A stretch of DNA of 64,000 bases from Bolinopsis microptera (taxonomy: Eukaryota > Ctenophora > Tentaculata > Lobata > Bolinopsidae), in assembly GCF_026151205.1 (NCBI RefSeq), contig NC_087072.1:3367375-3431374 (forward strand). The letters are read 5' to 3'. This document shows, piece by piece, positions 43,535 through 54,444 of this stretch. The notes under the pieces were generated by a model. It saw nothing but the letters and a program-made list of their open reading frames with translations, had not been told where the DNA came from and did no database searches. The translations under genes were made by a program, and so were the position numbers. The stretch's first letter is position 1. The number at the start of each line of letters is the position of its first letter.

Positions 43535-46441
43535 ATGGAAAGGAGAGAAAGATCGAAAAGAAAAGAACGAGAAGTACCACGTGGCAGTTCAAAAAGTGAT
43601 CAGAAAGCGCATAGAAGTTCAAAACAAAATGAAGAATCTAAAATAAAAAAGGAGAGGAGAAGCTCCAATGTGGACAAGACCTCCAAAGATTCTAAAATTG
43701 ATGAAAAAAGAAAAAGCAAATCACATCAGAGGATTGATGATAGTGAGGAAAGAAAAGGGAGCAAAGAAAGAAAAGGCAGTAAGACCTCTGAAAGGGCGGT
43801 TGAAAAATCTTTGTCAGGAAACAACACTAATGGTCATAGAGATGACAATGACAAAAGAGGCAATGAACTAAAGGTGAAAGGTGAAAAGGTGAAAGAAGGT
43901 GAAAGAAGCAGAGATAAAGAAAAGAAAAGAAGCAGAGATAAAGATGAAAAGAGAAGCAGAGATAGAGATGAAAAGAGGAGCAGAGATAAAGAGGAAAAAA
44001 GAAGTGGAGAAAGAGCTGAAAAAAGGAGTAGAGATAAAGATGAAAAAAGGAGCAGAGACAAAGACGAAAAAAGAAGCAGAGATAAAGATGAAAAAAGGAG
44101 CAGAGATAAAGACGAAAAAAGGAGCAGAGATAAAGATGAAAAAAGAAGTAAGGATAGCAAGAGCTCAAAGAGTAGGGAAGATAGGGATAAAGGAAGCAAG
44201 GATGATCGAGACAGAACAAGCAAAGAAGATAAAAATACAAATTCTCAGATTTTGGATTCTGTTGATGAACAACCTTTGCCTAAGAAATCAGAAGAAAGCA
44301 TTAAAACAAAGCCTGGGGATGAAAAAGAACCTGAGAGTGATGCCAAATTGCGTGAAGCAGCCATGATGGAAGCTTTAAGATCTAAAGAAGAGGATGAGGA
44401 AGAACCAGATTATGACTATGACGAGGAGGAGTTTGACGATTATGATGATGATTTTGAAAGTGAGGTTGAAGATGAGGATGAGGTAAACGAGTTCTCAAGT
44501 GACTCTTACGATGATTCTGATAGTTATGTTGATAGTGAATCCTCGTCTAATGATATTAATGAACAAGACAATGGTTTGAGTGAGGCAGAACGTCTCCAGA
44601 TTAGGGAAGCAATGGTGTTGGAGAATTCTCGTGTTGGTTCCAGTTCACCTGCCATGTTACCTTCCTCACCAGCAAACACACCTGTTCCTGGATCACCTGC
44701 CAGTGAAGTTCGAGAAAAAGCCAAACAAAGGAGAAGTGCAAGAGGACTTGACTTTGCGACTGCACAAAAAACACAGGCTGTGACCAAGGCTCTGAGCAAA
44801 TCTGCACAGAGAGGAAACGATCTCATGAGATTGATTGAATTGGATACAATATACTTTGATTTCTTCGAACTGAAACCACAAACTGAGTATGAGCTGTTTA
44901 TGAGGTCGTTTGGCCGAAGTGAAACTTATCAGAAGTACACTCAATACAATGAAGACTCCATTGACAAAGAGACATCAACTGAACCGAGTGATACTAAGAC
45001 ATGTTGGACACAGCATCCTATAGAAGCTTCATTAGCATCTGCACACGAGGGAGAAGACATTGAAAATGAAGAGGATACTGGTCGCTACAACCCCGTCACC
45101 CTATCCAAATTTGTATCTTTTTCCTCACAGGTAGTTTTTACTCTATTAGAGGAGAGAGCCTCTAGACATGGTTACACTCACACGTTCAAACCGATAGAAG
45201 CTTCCAAAATCAGCAACTCAGCTGCTCAATTTCCCCCAAATCAGATTGCAGCTGGAAGATCACCTATTTTTACGTATCCGATATCAGCTCAAATGTTTAT
45301 GACATGTTACTCGAAATCAAAAACTGACAGTTTAGTTAACAGTGTAGGTTTTTCCTGCACGTGGAATCTTCAAAATGTGTACGATCCTGTGACAGTTCTC
45401 ATCAGCAATTCTGCCCATCGGTGTGCGTGTGTCAGTTCATACAATCACAATATCGTATTTGTCGGCTGTGAAGATGGCTCCGTCTGCCTCTGGGACCTTA
45501 ATGAATCCGATTCAATGCATAAAAGTTATCAGTTGAATAACAAACATTTTGTTGGCAGATTACCAACATACAGCACAAGCTCCATTCAGGTTGCTGAGTC
45601 ACACAACTCTAAGATAACCAGTATTCAGGCAATTCGTTTTGATCAGGAGCAACTTCAGATGTCGTCCTACCAGATTGCGTCTCTTGATGAGCACGGAGTG
45701 ATCGTGATTTGGGTTGTGCTTCCCGTCCTTGATACCTCATTTTCTGGTTCTCAAACGGATCTTGGACTTCGACCCGGTGGTAAAATCAAATTGGTTAAAA
45801 GTGCTTCCATAAATGCGAACTTCCCTCAAAATTCCCCTGATTTGTTTCCAGAGTTACGGACTTATGCATTCCAGCAGAGCTATTCAGATTCCAACTTGTA
45901 TTATGTTGCTACAGATAAGGGAGCTGTCCTCAAAGCTTCTAGAACACAAAGTCTCTCGCACCCAAACTACTATGCAGAGGAAAATGCAGTTCCTTCTATC
46001 GTGGGATCAATCGACTTCAACAAGTTTAACTGGAAGTACTTTTTATCTGGATCTTCAGACGGCAGCATATCTTTGTATGCGGTTGGTCGCAGCACTCCCC
46101 TTGTTGTGTGGGATAGATCAACAAGAGGTCGTCCTATTCGTTCAGTAAGGTGGTCCCACTATAGCTCCACTATCTTCTACGTCATGGACTCTGCTAACAA
46201 GTTTTACTTGTGGGACTTGTCTGTTCGGGACTCCACTCCCTTGGTTATTGAGACTTATGATCAAAAAGGTTTGTTGAGTTTCACAGAGCTGTTACCATCT
46301 GCGGCTGGTCAGTCTTCTCCTGTTATTATTTTGGGTTTTAAAGATGGGTCCATTGCGGCTCATCATGTTATGGAGGAAGCTATGAACAACAAGGTTGATA
46401 ACGTTACGAAACTGCAAGGATATTTATCATTGGTTTTGTAG
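43535..46441 (+). CDS. DYNC2I1: Dynein-2 intermediate chain 1 (WDR60), intronless coding region
   Basis: A 968-residue protein; human WDR60 is about 1,066. DYNC2I1 is an intermediate chain of the cytoplasmic dynein-2 motor that drives retrograde intraflagellar transport. The N-terminal half is charged and disordered, with repeats of 'RSRDKDEK' (about residues 125-205) and an acidic block 'DYDYDEEEFDDYDDDFE'. The conserved middle follows ('IELDTIYFDFFELKP', 'YNEDSIDKETSTEP', 'TCWTQHP', 'SKFVSFSSQVVFTLLEE'). A C-terminal WD40 propeller is marked by 'GCEDGSVCLWDL', 'ASLDEHGVIVIW', 'SGSSDGSISLYAV' and 'NKFYLWDL'. The ATG at 43535 follows a TTTTAG acceptor-like site 3 bp upstream, so a 5' UTR intron is likely. 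The whole coding region lies in one exon, unusual for this family in animals. Confidence 0.93.
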   Translation: MERRERSKRKEREVPRGSSKSDQKAHRSSKQNEESKIKKERRSSNVDKTSKDSKIDEKRKSKSHQRIDDSEERKGSKERKGSKTSERAVEKSLSGNNTNGHRDDNDKRGNELKVKGEKVKEGERSRDKEKKRSRDKDEKRSRDRDEKRSRDKEEKRSGERAEKRSRDKDEKRSRDKDEKRSRDKDEKRSRDKDEKRSRDKDEKRSKDSKSSKSREDRDKGSKDDRDRTSKEDKNTNSQILDSVDEQPLPKKSEESIKTKPGDEKEPESDAKLREAAMMEALRSKEEDEEEPDYDYDEEEFDDYDDDFESEVEDEDEVNEFSSDSYDDSDSYVDSESSSNDINEQDNGLSEAERLQIREAMVLENSRVGSSSPAMLPSSPANTPVPGSPASEVREKAKQRRSARGLDFATAQKTQAVTKALSKSAQRGNDLMRLIELDTIYFDFFELKPQTEYELFMRSFGRSETYQKYTQYNEDSIDKETSTEPSDTKTCWTQHPIEASLASAHEGEDIENEEDTGRYNPVTLSKFVSFSSQVVFTLLEERASRHGYTHTFKPIEASKISNSAAQFPPNQIAAGRSPIFTYPISAQMFMTCYSKSKTDSLVNSVGFSCTWNLQNVYDPVTVLISNSAHRCACVSSYNHNIVFVGCEDGSVCLWDLNESDSMHKSYQLNNKHFVGRLPTYSTSSIQVAESHNSKITSIQAIRFDQEQLQMSSYQIASLDEHGVIVIWVVLPVLDTSFSGSQTDLGLRPGGKIKLVKSASINANFPQNSPDLFPELRTYAFQQSYSDSNLYYVATDKGAVLKASRTQSLSHPNYYAEENAVPSIVGSIDFNKFNWKYFLSGSSDGSISLYAVGRSTPLVVWDRSTRGRPIRSVRWSHYSSTIFYVMDSANKFYLWDLSVRDSTPLVIETYDQKGLLSFTELLPSAAGQSSPVIILGFKDGSIAAHHVMEEAMNNKVDNVTKLQGYLSLVL

Positions 46442-46497
46442 CACATGAGTTTTGTACTACTTTGATGTTTTATACATCCTTAAATATTGCTTGATGC

Positions 46498-46503
46498 AAT
46501 AAA
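46498..46503 (+). promoter_or_regulatory. polyadenylation signal of DYNC2I1
   Basis: AATAAA lies 57 bp after the stop codon, an ordinary distance for a short 3' UTR. Confidence 0.6.
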
Positions 46504-46870
46504 TCTGTACATTTATGTTGAGAAATTTTTGATCAATCTAGGACAAACGTGTGATGCTCTCGAGCTCACGTGTGCAGAGATCAAGTGTTCTCTAATGTGT
46601 TATAGGGATTGTTGAATTTTTAAATGTGTTGTTTAGTATCTTGAAGTCAGAGCATGATATGATATTTAATTTGATGTTCGGCAAAATGGCAGGCCCAATT
46701 TTATCGTATTTATAAATCATTTTCTGTTTTCATTTTCTAGAATTTCTAGAGTTCATTAACCACTGCGTCATTATTATTTCACGATTCCAAGTCTACAAGA
46801 AAATAATGATACAATTTAGACATTTGAATTGCTGCTGATATTTTTTTACATAACATTTAATTAATTCGGC
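46504..46870. other. spacer between DYNC2I1 and CLHC1
   Basis: AT-rich sequence without a recognisable gene. The promoter of CLHC1 probably lies here or in the adjacent foldback element. Confidence 0.4.
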
Positions 46871-47134
46871 AATTAGGTAATCTAGCTAGGCACACTTGGG
46901 GCACACTTGGGGCACACCTGGGGCAACCCTGGGGCACAAAATTGAATTTCCTGGGGCACAGTTGGGGCAAAAAGTTACTTGAGCACACTTGGGGCAAATA
47001 CAGTTGGGGCACACTTGGGGCACACCGCACAGTTGAGCCCCAACTGTGCCCCAACTGTGCCCCAAATGTGCCCCAGGAAATTAAATTTTGTGCCCCAGGT
47101 GTGCCCCAAGTGTGCCTAGCTATATTACCCAATT
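46871..47134. mobile_element. 264-bp foldback MITE built from GGGGCACA repeats
   Basis: The left arm starts AATTAGGTAATCTAGCTAGG and the right arm ends with the imperfect inverse. Both arms carry GGGGCACACTT/GGGGCACAGTT units and a shared AATTTCCTGGGGCACA block. No clear target duplication. It sits 52 bp upstream of the CLHC1 start codon. Confidence 0.75.
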
Positions 47135-47185
47135 ACCTTAAATTCTGTATATTTTAATCATATCTTAACATTCCAGATTTTAGAT

Positions 47186-48853
47186 ATGGCAGCCACAGCG
47201 GCAGGGTTGGTAGGCTCGTTGGAGCAGCAGATGACTGAGGAATTTAAGGTTCTCGGCACAACCCCATCTCAATTCTCGTTCAAGAATTATCTCGTTTATA
47301 AACATTCCTTATCTAAAATCACGGAACACAGTACTGTATTTAAACCGATGTTAGCTGGCATATCCTCTGCTTATAACGCTGAAATTTCATCTCTGTATGT
47401 CACCAATACTAAGTCAGCCTACGATCAAAATCAGGAGGAACAGCTTGTTCAAGCCGAAGAGACAATCCAAACTTTGGGTTGCAGAGTTAAACAGCTGAAA
47501 GCAACATTTGCATCACTTGACGCCGAGAATCTGACCCTGTCGGAGTCAATAGAAAGTATGAAGGAACTTGTAGCTGATATCAGCGCTCAGAGCCTTCTTA
47601 CCGAGGAGGATATCTTCAAACACACTGTGCTAGACAACATGACTTTAGAGCAGATGACAAATGTTAATCTGCTGAGTAGAGAGCTGGGCAAGTTGGAGCA
47701 GAGCCACCAAGCTATGCTAGACCAGCAGGGCACTGAATTTGTTCTCAGGGATAGGTTTGAGGAGATGAGAGGATTACTTTTTCAAAAAGAGGAACTGAAG
47801 GAGCAAAGACAGGAAGAGATTCTGGAGCTGCACCAAGAAAATCCCGCTCTCAAACAACTTAATGAGATTCTTCAGTCATCAGACGGGTTGGGTTTCGACC
47901 AGATACTAGAGAATGCACAAAGTGCTATGAAGACAGTAGGTAATATTAACAAGAGCCAGCTGGTTGAGCTGTATGATGATGAGGACCCAGCAAAAGAGAA
48001 AGAGGCAGAAGTGGCTCTCGCTTACATTGACTACCTTGATGAGTTGCTACGAGACGGCAGCTTCCGACCAGCTGCTGTCCACGCAGCAAACTCTCCAAAT
48101 GGTTTCTTGAGGACCATGGCAACGATAGAGGAGTTTAAAACTCTGTCTCAAGGTGAAGGGGGCGTGTCTCCTTTGTTTGTTTACTGCAGTATTCTCATGG
48201 AAACTGTACCTCTATACTCAGTTCCACCTTGTGATCAGAGTTACGAGTGTGTTGTTGCAGCACTCAAGGAGAACAGAATGGACCTCATTGCTCAGTGGAT
48301 AGCAAACCACCACTTGACATTGTGCAGCGAAATAGCTGATGTGTTGTTGTCGAATTGTCAGTGTCGTGCGCGCTGTGACTGCGAGAGCGGCACCCTCGCG
48401 CTCGCAGTATTTAGGAACATCAAGGATCACGACATGTCTATACACTGTCTAGCAAGACAGGGTGCTTTGTACAGGGCTGTTCACTATGCTAAAACCCATC
48501 AAATGGACAGCGATAAGCTTCTTCGTCTACTGAAAGACATCCCTTCAACCGATCTAGCTGCACTGCTGGTTTTAGAAGAAAGTATCAATATCGGTGAGGT
48601 GCTAAGCTGTCTCCAGGAGAATCATAACGATAATATTTTCATCAGTTTGTTGAAAGTTCTGGACGAGAGTAACGATTTGAAAGCAGTTTTGTTAAGTGAT
48701 ACGTCCCCAGATGTGGTGCAATGGTCTGAGTTTGTAGATCTTTGCGTTGACCTTGGGGAACAGGATATTGCAGAGGAATTGCAAGGTTACATCATGTGTG
48801 CAGATGCGTTGTTCAAAGCTGTCGATTCTCTGTCTTCTGGTGGTACTGATTGA
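47186..48853 (+). CDS. CLHC1: Clathrin heavy chain linker domain-containing protein 1 (CLHC1) homologue, intronless coding region
   Basis: A 555-residue protein, close to the about 586 of human CLHC1. The N-terminal half is coiled-coil ('EEQLVQAEETIQTLGCRVKQ', 'KEELKEQRQEEILELHQENP'). From about residue 290 a clathrin heavy-chain-linker-like helical repeat region follows ('ALAYIDYLDELL', 'IEEFKTLS', 'ALKENRMDLIAQWIANHHLT', 'IHCLARQGALYRAVHYAKTH', 'LVLEESINIGEVLSCLQEN'). The function is poorly known; in vertebrates expression is testis-biased. The ATG follows a TTCCAG acceptor (14 bp upstream), so a 5' UTR intron is likely, but the coding region is one exon, like its neighbour DYNC2I1. HAUS3-type coiled-coil proteins were considered and fit less well. 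Confidence 0.75.
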   Translation: MAATAAGLVGSLEQQMTEEFKVLGTTPSQFSFKNYLVYKHSLSKITEHSTVFKPMLAGISSAYNAEISSLYVTNTKSAYDQNQEEQLVQAEETIQTLGCRVKQLKATFASLDAENLTLSESIESMKELVADISAQSLLTEEDIFKHTVLDNMTLEQMTNVNLLSRELGKLEQSHQAMLDQQGTEFVLRDRFEEMRGLLFQKEELKEQRQEEILELHQENPALKQLNEILQSSDGLGFDQILENAQSAMKTVGNINKSQLVELYDDEDPAKEKEAEVALAYIDYLDELLRDGSFRPAAVHAANSPNGFLRTMATIEEFKTLSQGEGGVSPLFVYCSILMETVPLYSVPPCDQSYECVVAALKENRMDLIAQWIANHHLTLCSEIADVLLSNCQCRARCDCESGTLALAVFRNIKDHDMSIHCLARQGALYRAVHYAKTHQMDSDKLLRLLKDIPSTDLAALLVLEESINIGEVLSCLQENHNDNIFISLLKVLDESNDLKAVLLSDTSPDVVQWSEFVDLCVDLGEQDIAEELQGYIMCADALFKAVDSLSSGGTD

Positions 48854-49306
48854 GAAGTTACCCAAAATATAAAATTGTAGCCCTGTATAGTTAAAATTGT
48901 ATAAGAATTTGTATTGTCTCTTTTTAAATTTTACTTTTTTTAGATAATTTTTGTTAAATGTTGAGAGATTTGGATTTATTGAAATAGTTAGCTTAATAAT
49001 TATTGAGCTCCACATCTTTGCGGTGTGATGACATAATTGTAGATTATGTAATGAACGTCATCTCACTTTATCAGTACTTTATAGTACTCGTTCACTTGAA
49101 GCGTTAAGACTTAAGTCCATTAGCAAGTTAGCATGCATATCCATATTTCACTATTACATATTAGCCGTGGTCTAAAATGTACAAGTGCCTTTAGAAGTAA
49201 ACTCGATAATCTGCATAGGTGTTATTTACGTTTACAAAGTTTTATGAGCTCAATGCGCATGTTAACCGGCCCTAAACTAAGTGTGAAAAACTGAATTAAT
49301 CTGCCA
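48854..49306. other. CLHC1 3' flank
   Basis: AT-rich probable 3' UTR and spacer. An AATAAA at 49487-49492, beyond the X-box, is the nearest canonical signal found, so the CLHC1 transcript may overlap the next promoter. Confidence 0.4.
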
Positions 49307-49320
49307 GTTGCCATGGTTAC
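49307..49320 (+). promoter_or_regulatory. RFX X-box upstream of the small-protein gene
   Basis: GTTGCCATGGTTAC matches the RFX X-box with one degenerate position in the second half-site. It lies 240 bp before the ATG of the gene at 49560. RFX factors activate ciliary genes in animals. Confidence 0.65.
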
Positions 49321-49559
49321 AGGGCCGCAGTGCAAAACGGGCAGCTTATGTATCCTTTTTCAGCAGCCAGTGTAACAATTTACGCCGCGCGCCACGCGCG
49401 TTATTGACTCAAATCTTCAAAATTTACCTCAGGCTCTAGCTATCTGTAAACAGAGTTTCGTCACAATGAAATATGAGTTGGAGTTAAATAAAGTCTTTTG
49501 ATTAATTACTGAAATTAAGTACTGTTTTAGCAGTTCAAGATGGTAGCCCGCACTCAACT

Positions 49560-52232
49560 ATGAGTATGATGTCTGCGATATTGTCCCACGATCCACAATT
49601 ACAAGTGCTAGTGAGTGTTCTTGGTTCTCTGTTTTCATTGTGTCAGTATATATAGATTAGGATTTAAGCTATGGGGTCGTTAACATATTACACAATCAAT
49701 GAGAGGGATTGAGGGGCTTCTAAACGATTACTGGGCGGCGCTCAGCCTGTCATTCCGCCGAATAAACATGATGTTTATGGACATGATAGCCTGGGGTCCC
49801 CAGGTAACTAAACGATTGCGCTAGTGAGCTAGTGTAATTTTAAGTTTTAACACTGTATACTAAAACTGACAATTGGCTTTAAAGTGATATATGAACGACC
49901 CTTGTGTTCTATGAACTCTCTCTGAAGTGGAAATGTTTAACTGAATAGTATATACAGTTTTATCGAATTCTTGCGATGATAATTGTGGAATATTTTCATT
50001 CAATAGATTTCAGCTTTAACATTTTATGTTTCAGTCGCCTGTCAAACGAAAGAATTCGACTTTACTACCATCCATTAGAGACCCTCCACCCAAATTTATC
50101 GAGAACTTCAATTCGAGATCTAACCGATTCTCAAAACTAGTGAGTTAAGTTTACATAAATATCGAATAAAGATTTTATATCTAAACGGATTCCTATTGGT
50201 TAAGTTGCCATTATTTCGAAAAACGCCGTCCACATATATGATAAATCTTTAATCTTAGTTACAAACGATAATGTAATGCACTTCTCTGTATTTCCCATCT
50301 CCCCAGGACAACAAATATGCCCACAAGAGTTGCGGAGAGTTCCTGGGATCCAGAGAGCACGGATTAAGGCGGCAGACTGGAGGAGCTCTTCTCCACAGAA
50401 GTGAGAATATAATATCCTGGGGCTGCTCTCCTAAACCTGGTCAGTATACGACGAGACAATGGCTTGGTTAAGGCTAATTATTGTACCTTTGGCTATGGGG
50501 GTGCCAAATGTTTATAAAGTTTTATTAATTTGCCTAAGTTAAGTAAGGAGAGTGTTAAATGTTGGTTAAATATTGGTAAAATATTGTTAAAATGCAGCCG
50601 TTTTTGGTATTGTGTGCAACTCTTCGAGATTGCGTTATGAATAGCTTGTTACTAAGTGTTGAAAGTTTCGTAAGCTTCAATGTAATCATTGGCGATCAAA
50701 ATAGCTCAAATGTTGTCCGTCAATCGTCACTCACAGTCTGAGTCACTGCTTCACGCAATCAATTTACGTCTATGACAAGTTGTAAAGTCGCATTATTACG
50801 TGCGTTCGTTCCGGGAATCCACTAAAGTGTCGGTCGCTATTCCAGAAGCTTACTCATCACTTTGATTTTAAGTAATTAAACGTAATAATACGCATCAATA
50901 ACACGTGATTATCTCGAGGCATTAAATTTAAAAGATTCAACATCACGAGCATCACAAGCTAATCTGTTATCCACGATATTGATAAACAAATTGCACCTGA
51001 CCTGTATTTTAACCCCTTTCAACTTTCCTCAGACAACTACATGCCGCGCACAAGAAGTACCTACACCTCCCCCACTCAACACACCAACACTGAGACAGCC
51101 CGGAGACGGAGGTTCCACAGACGGGTCGTACCTCCAACTACCGCCTACAATCTCTCAACCTCCACCTCTTGTTGGGACCCAGATCCTAAACATACAGTCA
51201 GTTTCTTCAAAGTGTTTGCAAACTATTTACAGGATTATGATTTAGATCTAATGTGTCAATGTGGCGGAGGCTGGTGTTTGGTGCGATCGTGGATTTATCG
51301 TGTGCGAATACGAGCCCGTACAGATGGAGTGAGTGTTAATACATTATATCGAACTGAGCACTGCTGTGGAGGCGTTATGTGTTGTTAAATTTGACAGAAG
51401 ATAGTGCAGGTGGTTCAAAATAATTGTATGAGTATTGCTGAAAGCACAGTGTAAGGCCTACACGGACCGCCTCTAACTAGCCAATCCCTGTTTACATGCC
51501 GTGTAGCAGGGGACTAGAAAGAGCTAAACTAGTAAGCGGGGCATAGCCAATACACTATACTTCCATCATTGAGTATATTACCAACCAGAAGGAAAATTTC
51601 CTTGTGTTTGGAATCTACCAAGACGAAAGTTGTACAATCCAGCGAAATTCCGAAGAATCATTCCAGTATGATATCTACTTGTCTGCAGGGTGACAAGTGA
51701 AATCTGTATTGTGGCAGGTTCAAGTAGTATCTGTCGTTGAGATTATCAAAAAAATATCCCGCTCACTGCAATCTCGACATGAAATCTTCAAAGTGCAGAC
51801 TACTGATTTGCTAACAGTCTTTTCCTTATTATCCTCGTGATCTTTTACTTCAAAACTTTGAAACTCGACCAGGTCTTCAAATTCCGGCAGGAGTAATCAG
51901 TAACCACCCCTTGTAGTTGTAAAGTTATAGCAGTGAAACTGCCTTATAAAGTTAAAGCAGTGAAAATGCCGACCATTGTCGCTAAAATCCAGCTCACGCC
52001 CAACATAACGAGGGGGTCGTACGTTATGACACCCTACCTACATACCTGGCATTACCTTGATAGTTCATACCAAAGTTGCAGTTTTATGTGTATGCCTATT
52101 AACAAGTCTCCTACTTTCCAGACGCAGTACAAGGTTTTAGCTGAGACACAACACAGACTTCAGCAGCCAAACACCTGGAAATACAGCACCCACGCCGACT
52201 ACAAACTATCTGATCTCAGGAAAATAAAATAG
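49560..52232 (+). CDS. small basic protein, five exons, candidate axonemal protein
   Basis: Exons 49560-49610, 50035-50139, 50307-50439, 51033-51196 and 52122-52232 all have AG acceptors and GT donors (two GTGAGT, two GTCAGT). Their phases agree throughout, ending at TAG; only one frame of the last exon is open. The product is 187 residues, basic and proline/threonine-rich in the middle ('LPSIRDPPPKFIENFNSRS', 'KSCGEFLGSREHGLRRQTGG'), with C-terminus 'WKYSTHADYKLSDLRKIK'. I do not recognise the family. Size, basic composition, Trp/Tyr-containing motifs and the upstream X-box suggest a ciliary microtubule-associated protein, which is inference. A 7-codon upstream ORF (49540-49563) ends in a TGA overlapping the ATG (ATGA), which could lower translation. 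Confidence 0.7.
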
Positions 52233-54444
52233 ACTGCAGGACTTTCGATGAATATTGAATGAGATAACTAGAATTTAATGCATTATTGTCAATGTGATTA
52301 TTATACTTTTAGTACACACTAGTCATATACGACGTTAGAATTCTGTTGTTGACATATCTTGATTCCTCCTTGGGTAACTGACATGTGATTTGTGAGCTGT
52401 TGATAGTTTGATGGTTGATAGGGTGGGCTGTGTAAACAGGATGGGTTGAGTAAATCAGGTGTGACCTAATATTTAGTCTCTAGCTGACTTTTAGAGTTCT
52501 CGTTGAAACTTTCTCTTTGAATGACGATATTATTTCCCACTGATTACTAGGATTATACTATTATTTCCACTGATTACTAGGATTTTTATTTTTGATTTGA
52601 TGATCACCTCTATTTTTGAATGAGCAGGAATTTCTGGTTCTTTAATGAACTGACTGCATTGATGATTTTACACAATATTTTTTCTGGAATGCATTGGTCA
52701 TGTGAATTGTGAATGTTTTGTACATAGTCAACTATTTTGTTATGTGTTATATTTCTCTCAATATTTGAAAAAAATTGTATTTGAATTCTCCAGAAAACAA
52801 ATCATCTCTCCTGATTTCAATTAAGTTACGCATGGTATACATATGTTTACTCATACTGTCCAGACGTGTGTAAATAAAAAGCAAGAAGTTTAGTTACAAT
52901 TAATATCGTAACTAAACGCTGAGTATGTAAAATGAAGTCGACTGGTGTATGTTTTAAGTTGGTAATCAAATTAACTATACAATATGCACATATTAGCGGT
53001 TGGCAGGAAAACTAATACTGATAGTAAATATCACATTAACGTCATGATTTTCCGCAAGTGTTTTTGGCGTTCAATGGCCACTCGATCAAACTATTTAGAT
53101 GTATTCTTTAAGTCAGTAAAACCTCCAGCTCTAAGTTTATAACATTGTCTCAAACTTTCATTTTTGATTTATCCGATATTGAATATTTTACCGGAATAAA
53201 CGCAGGCGGTTTGTCCGTTTTTCACCAAACCACGCGTTTCCTAACAGTAACACCCATCCGTAATTCGATTTTTCGAGAGCTTAAGCCTACCGGCACCGCT
53301 TTCCTTGTAGTCCATGCACAGCCATGCCGTGTCCTTGTAGACCATAGTTCTTGTGCCGTATTTTATACCTTTCTGCCGCATGTTTGTTAAAAGTAAGTTA
53401 ATAAAGTGTCCGAGGAGACGAAACTAAAGTGACGGTATTAGAGAAACTTAGACTTGCCATTTAATGAGCTGTCAAAATTGTGTTGTTTGTTTTGTGTTAT
53501 ATTCCGCTGAGTACTTATCTATCAACAGAGGGCTCAGTAAATAATTTTCACGCTACTTACCCATAAGTACTTATTATAAATACAGCTAGCAACGCTCTGT
53601 CGGGGTTGGGGAATGTTGACAGTTTGTAGAAATTTGGGGTGCTCCCAATTGATTCTAAAATCGTTACTGTCAAATAGCTGAAAACAGAATTGGCCAAAAC
53701 ATTCTCCGATCCCGTACTATGGTTATAACTGTCCAGCAACAAAGGTAGAAGTTTTGTGCGCATTCCAGGTGAGAACCTCCTAATTAGATCTAGCTGCTGT
53801 CAACGCAGAAGGGTGAACGATGAAGGCTTATACACCAACCAGTCCGGAAGGTTCCGGACAACCTCCCAAACTCACATATATTTACATTCATCATACTGTC
53901 ATATTTAGTATGCTATTTAGTGGCATGTCAACCAGTTATAAGCCTTCTTAACAACACCTTGAACACCTCATAGTTCCGCACTTTAAAAGCCCAGTGCACA
54001 CTCCAAATTTAGCTTTCCCTCTCATGCCTCAGTCTGACGTGTTGAATTGCGTTTTCAGCTTGGTGGCTGTAACAGACTGTATTTTGAACTTAGTTCTTTG
54101 CGGATGAAACTTGAGAAAATTTCACGACTAGATGAAACCTTAGTACGCTGTAACTGATTTTCTCATCACTGTCGCACCCACATAGGTCAAACATAGTACA
54201 TAATATGATCAGTGGTGTTAAATGCTCAAACTCTGACACTTAAAGATCGTGATATAAAGTCGAACTAGTATCCTAAAGTTCGTTTGAAAACCTTTTTGAG
54301 CGCGTGCCCAGTAAACAGTGTCGTTTATTTGAAGAACCCGTACGTTTGTTAACTAGTTTGATCTTGTGTGTTGTTTCTGCTATCAGCTATCATCAGTTAT
54401 TCTTAGGATCCTGTAACAGTATTTTTCTTGTGCACTATTTGTGA
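52233..54444. other. intergenic region
   Basis: Contains the 3' UTR of the previous gene (possible AATAAA at 52873-52878) and the presumed promoter of the coiled-coil gene. No exon recognised. A short local duplication of CCTTGTAG(T/A)CCAT lies near 53304-53343. Confidence 0.4.

Noticed and set aside
42938..43646. Proline/glycine repeat frames of 147 and 225 codons
   Set aside because: They are translations of the GGGTCCT array and adjacent repeats.
43827..44240. Antisense Leu/Ser-rich frames
   Set aside because: Shadow of the charged repeat region of DYNC2I1 on the other strand.
51033..51196. Proline-rich alternative frame for exon 4 of the small-protein gene
   Set aside because: It looks protein-like but would enter a stop immediately in the last exon; only the chosen frame is phase-consistent.
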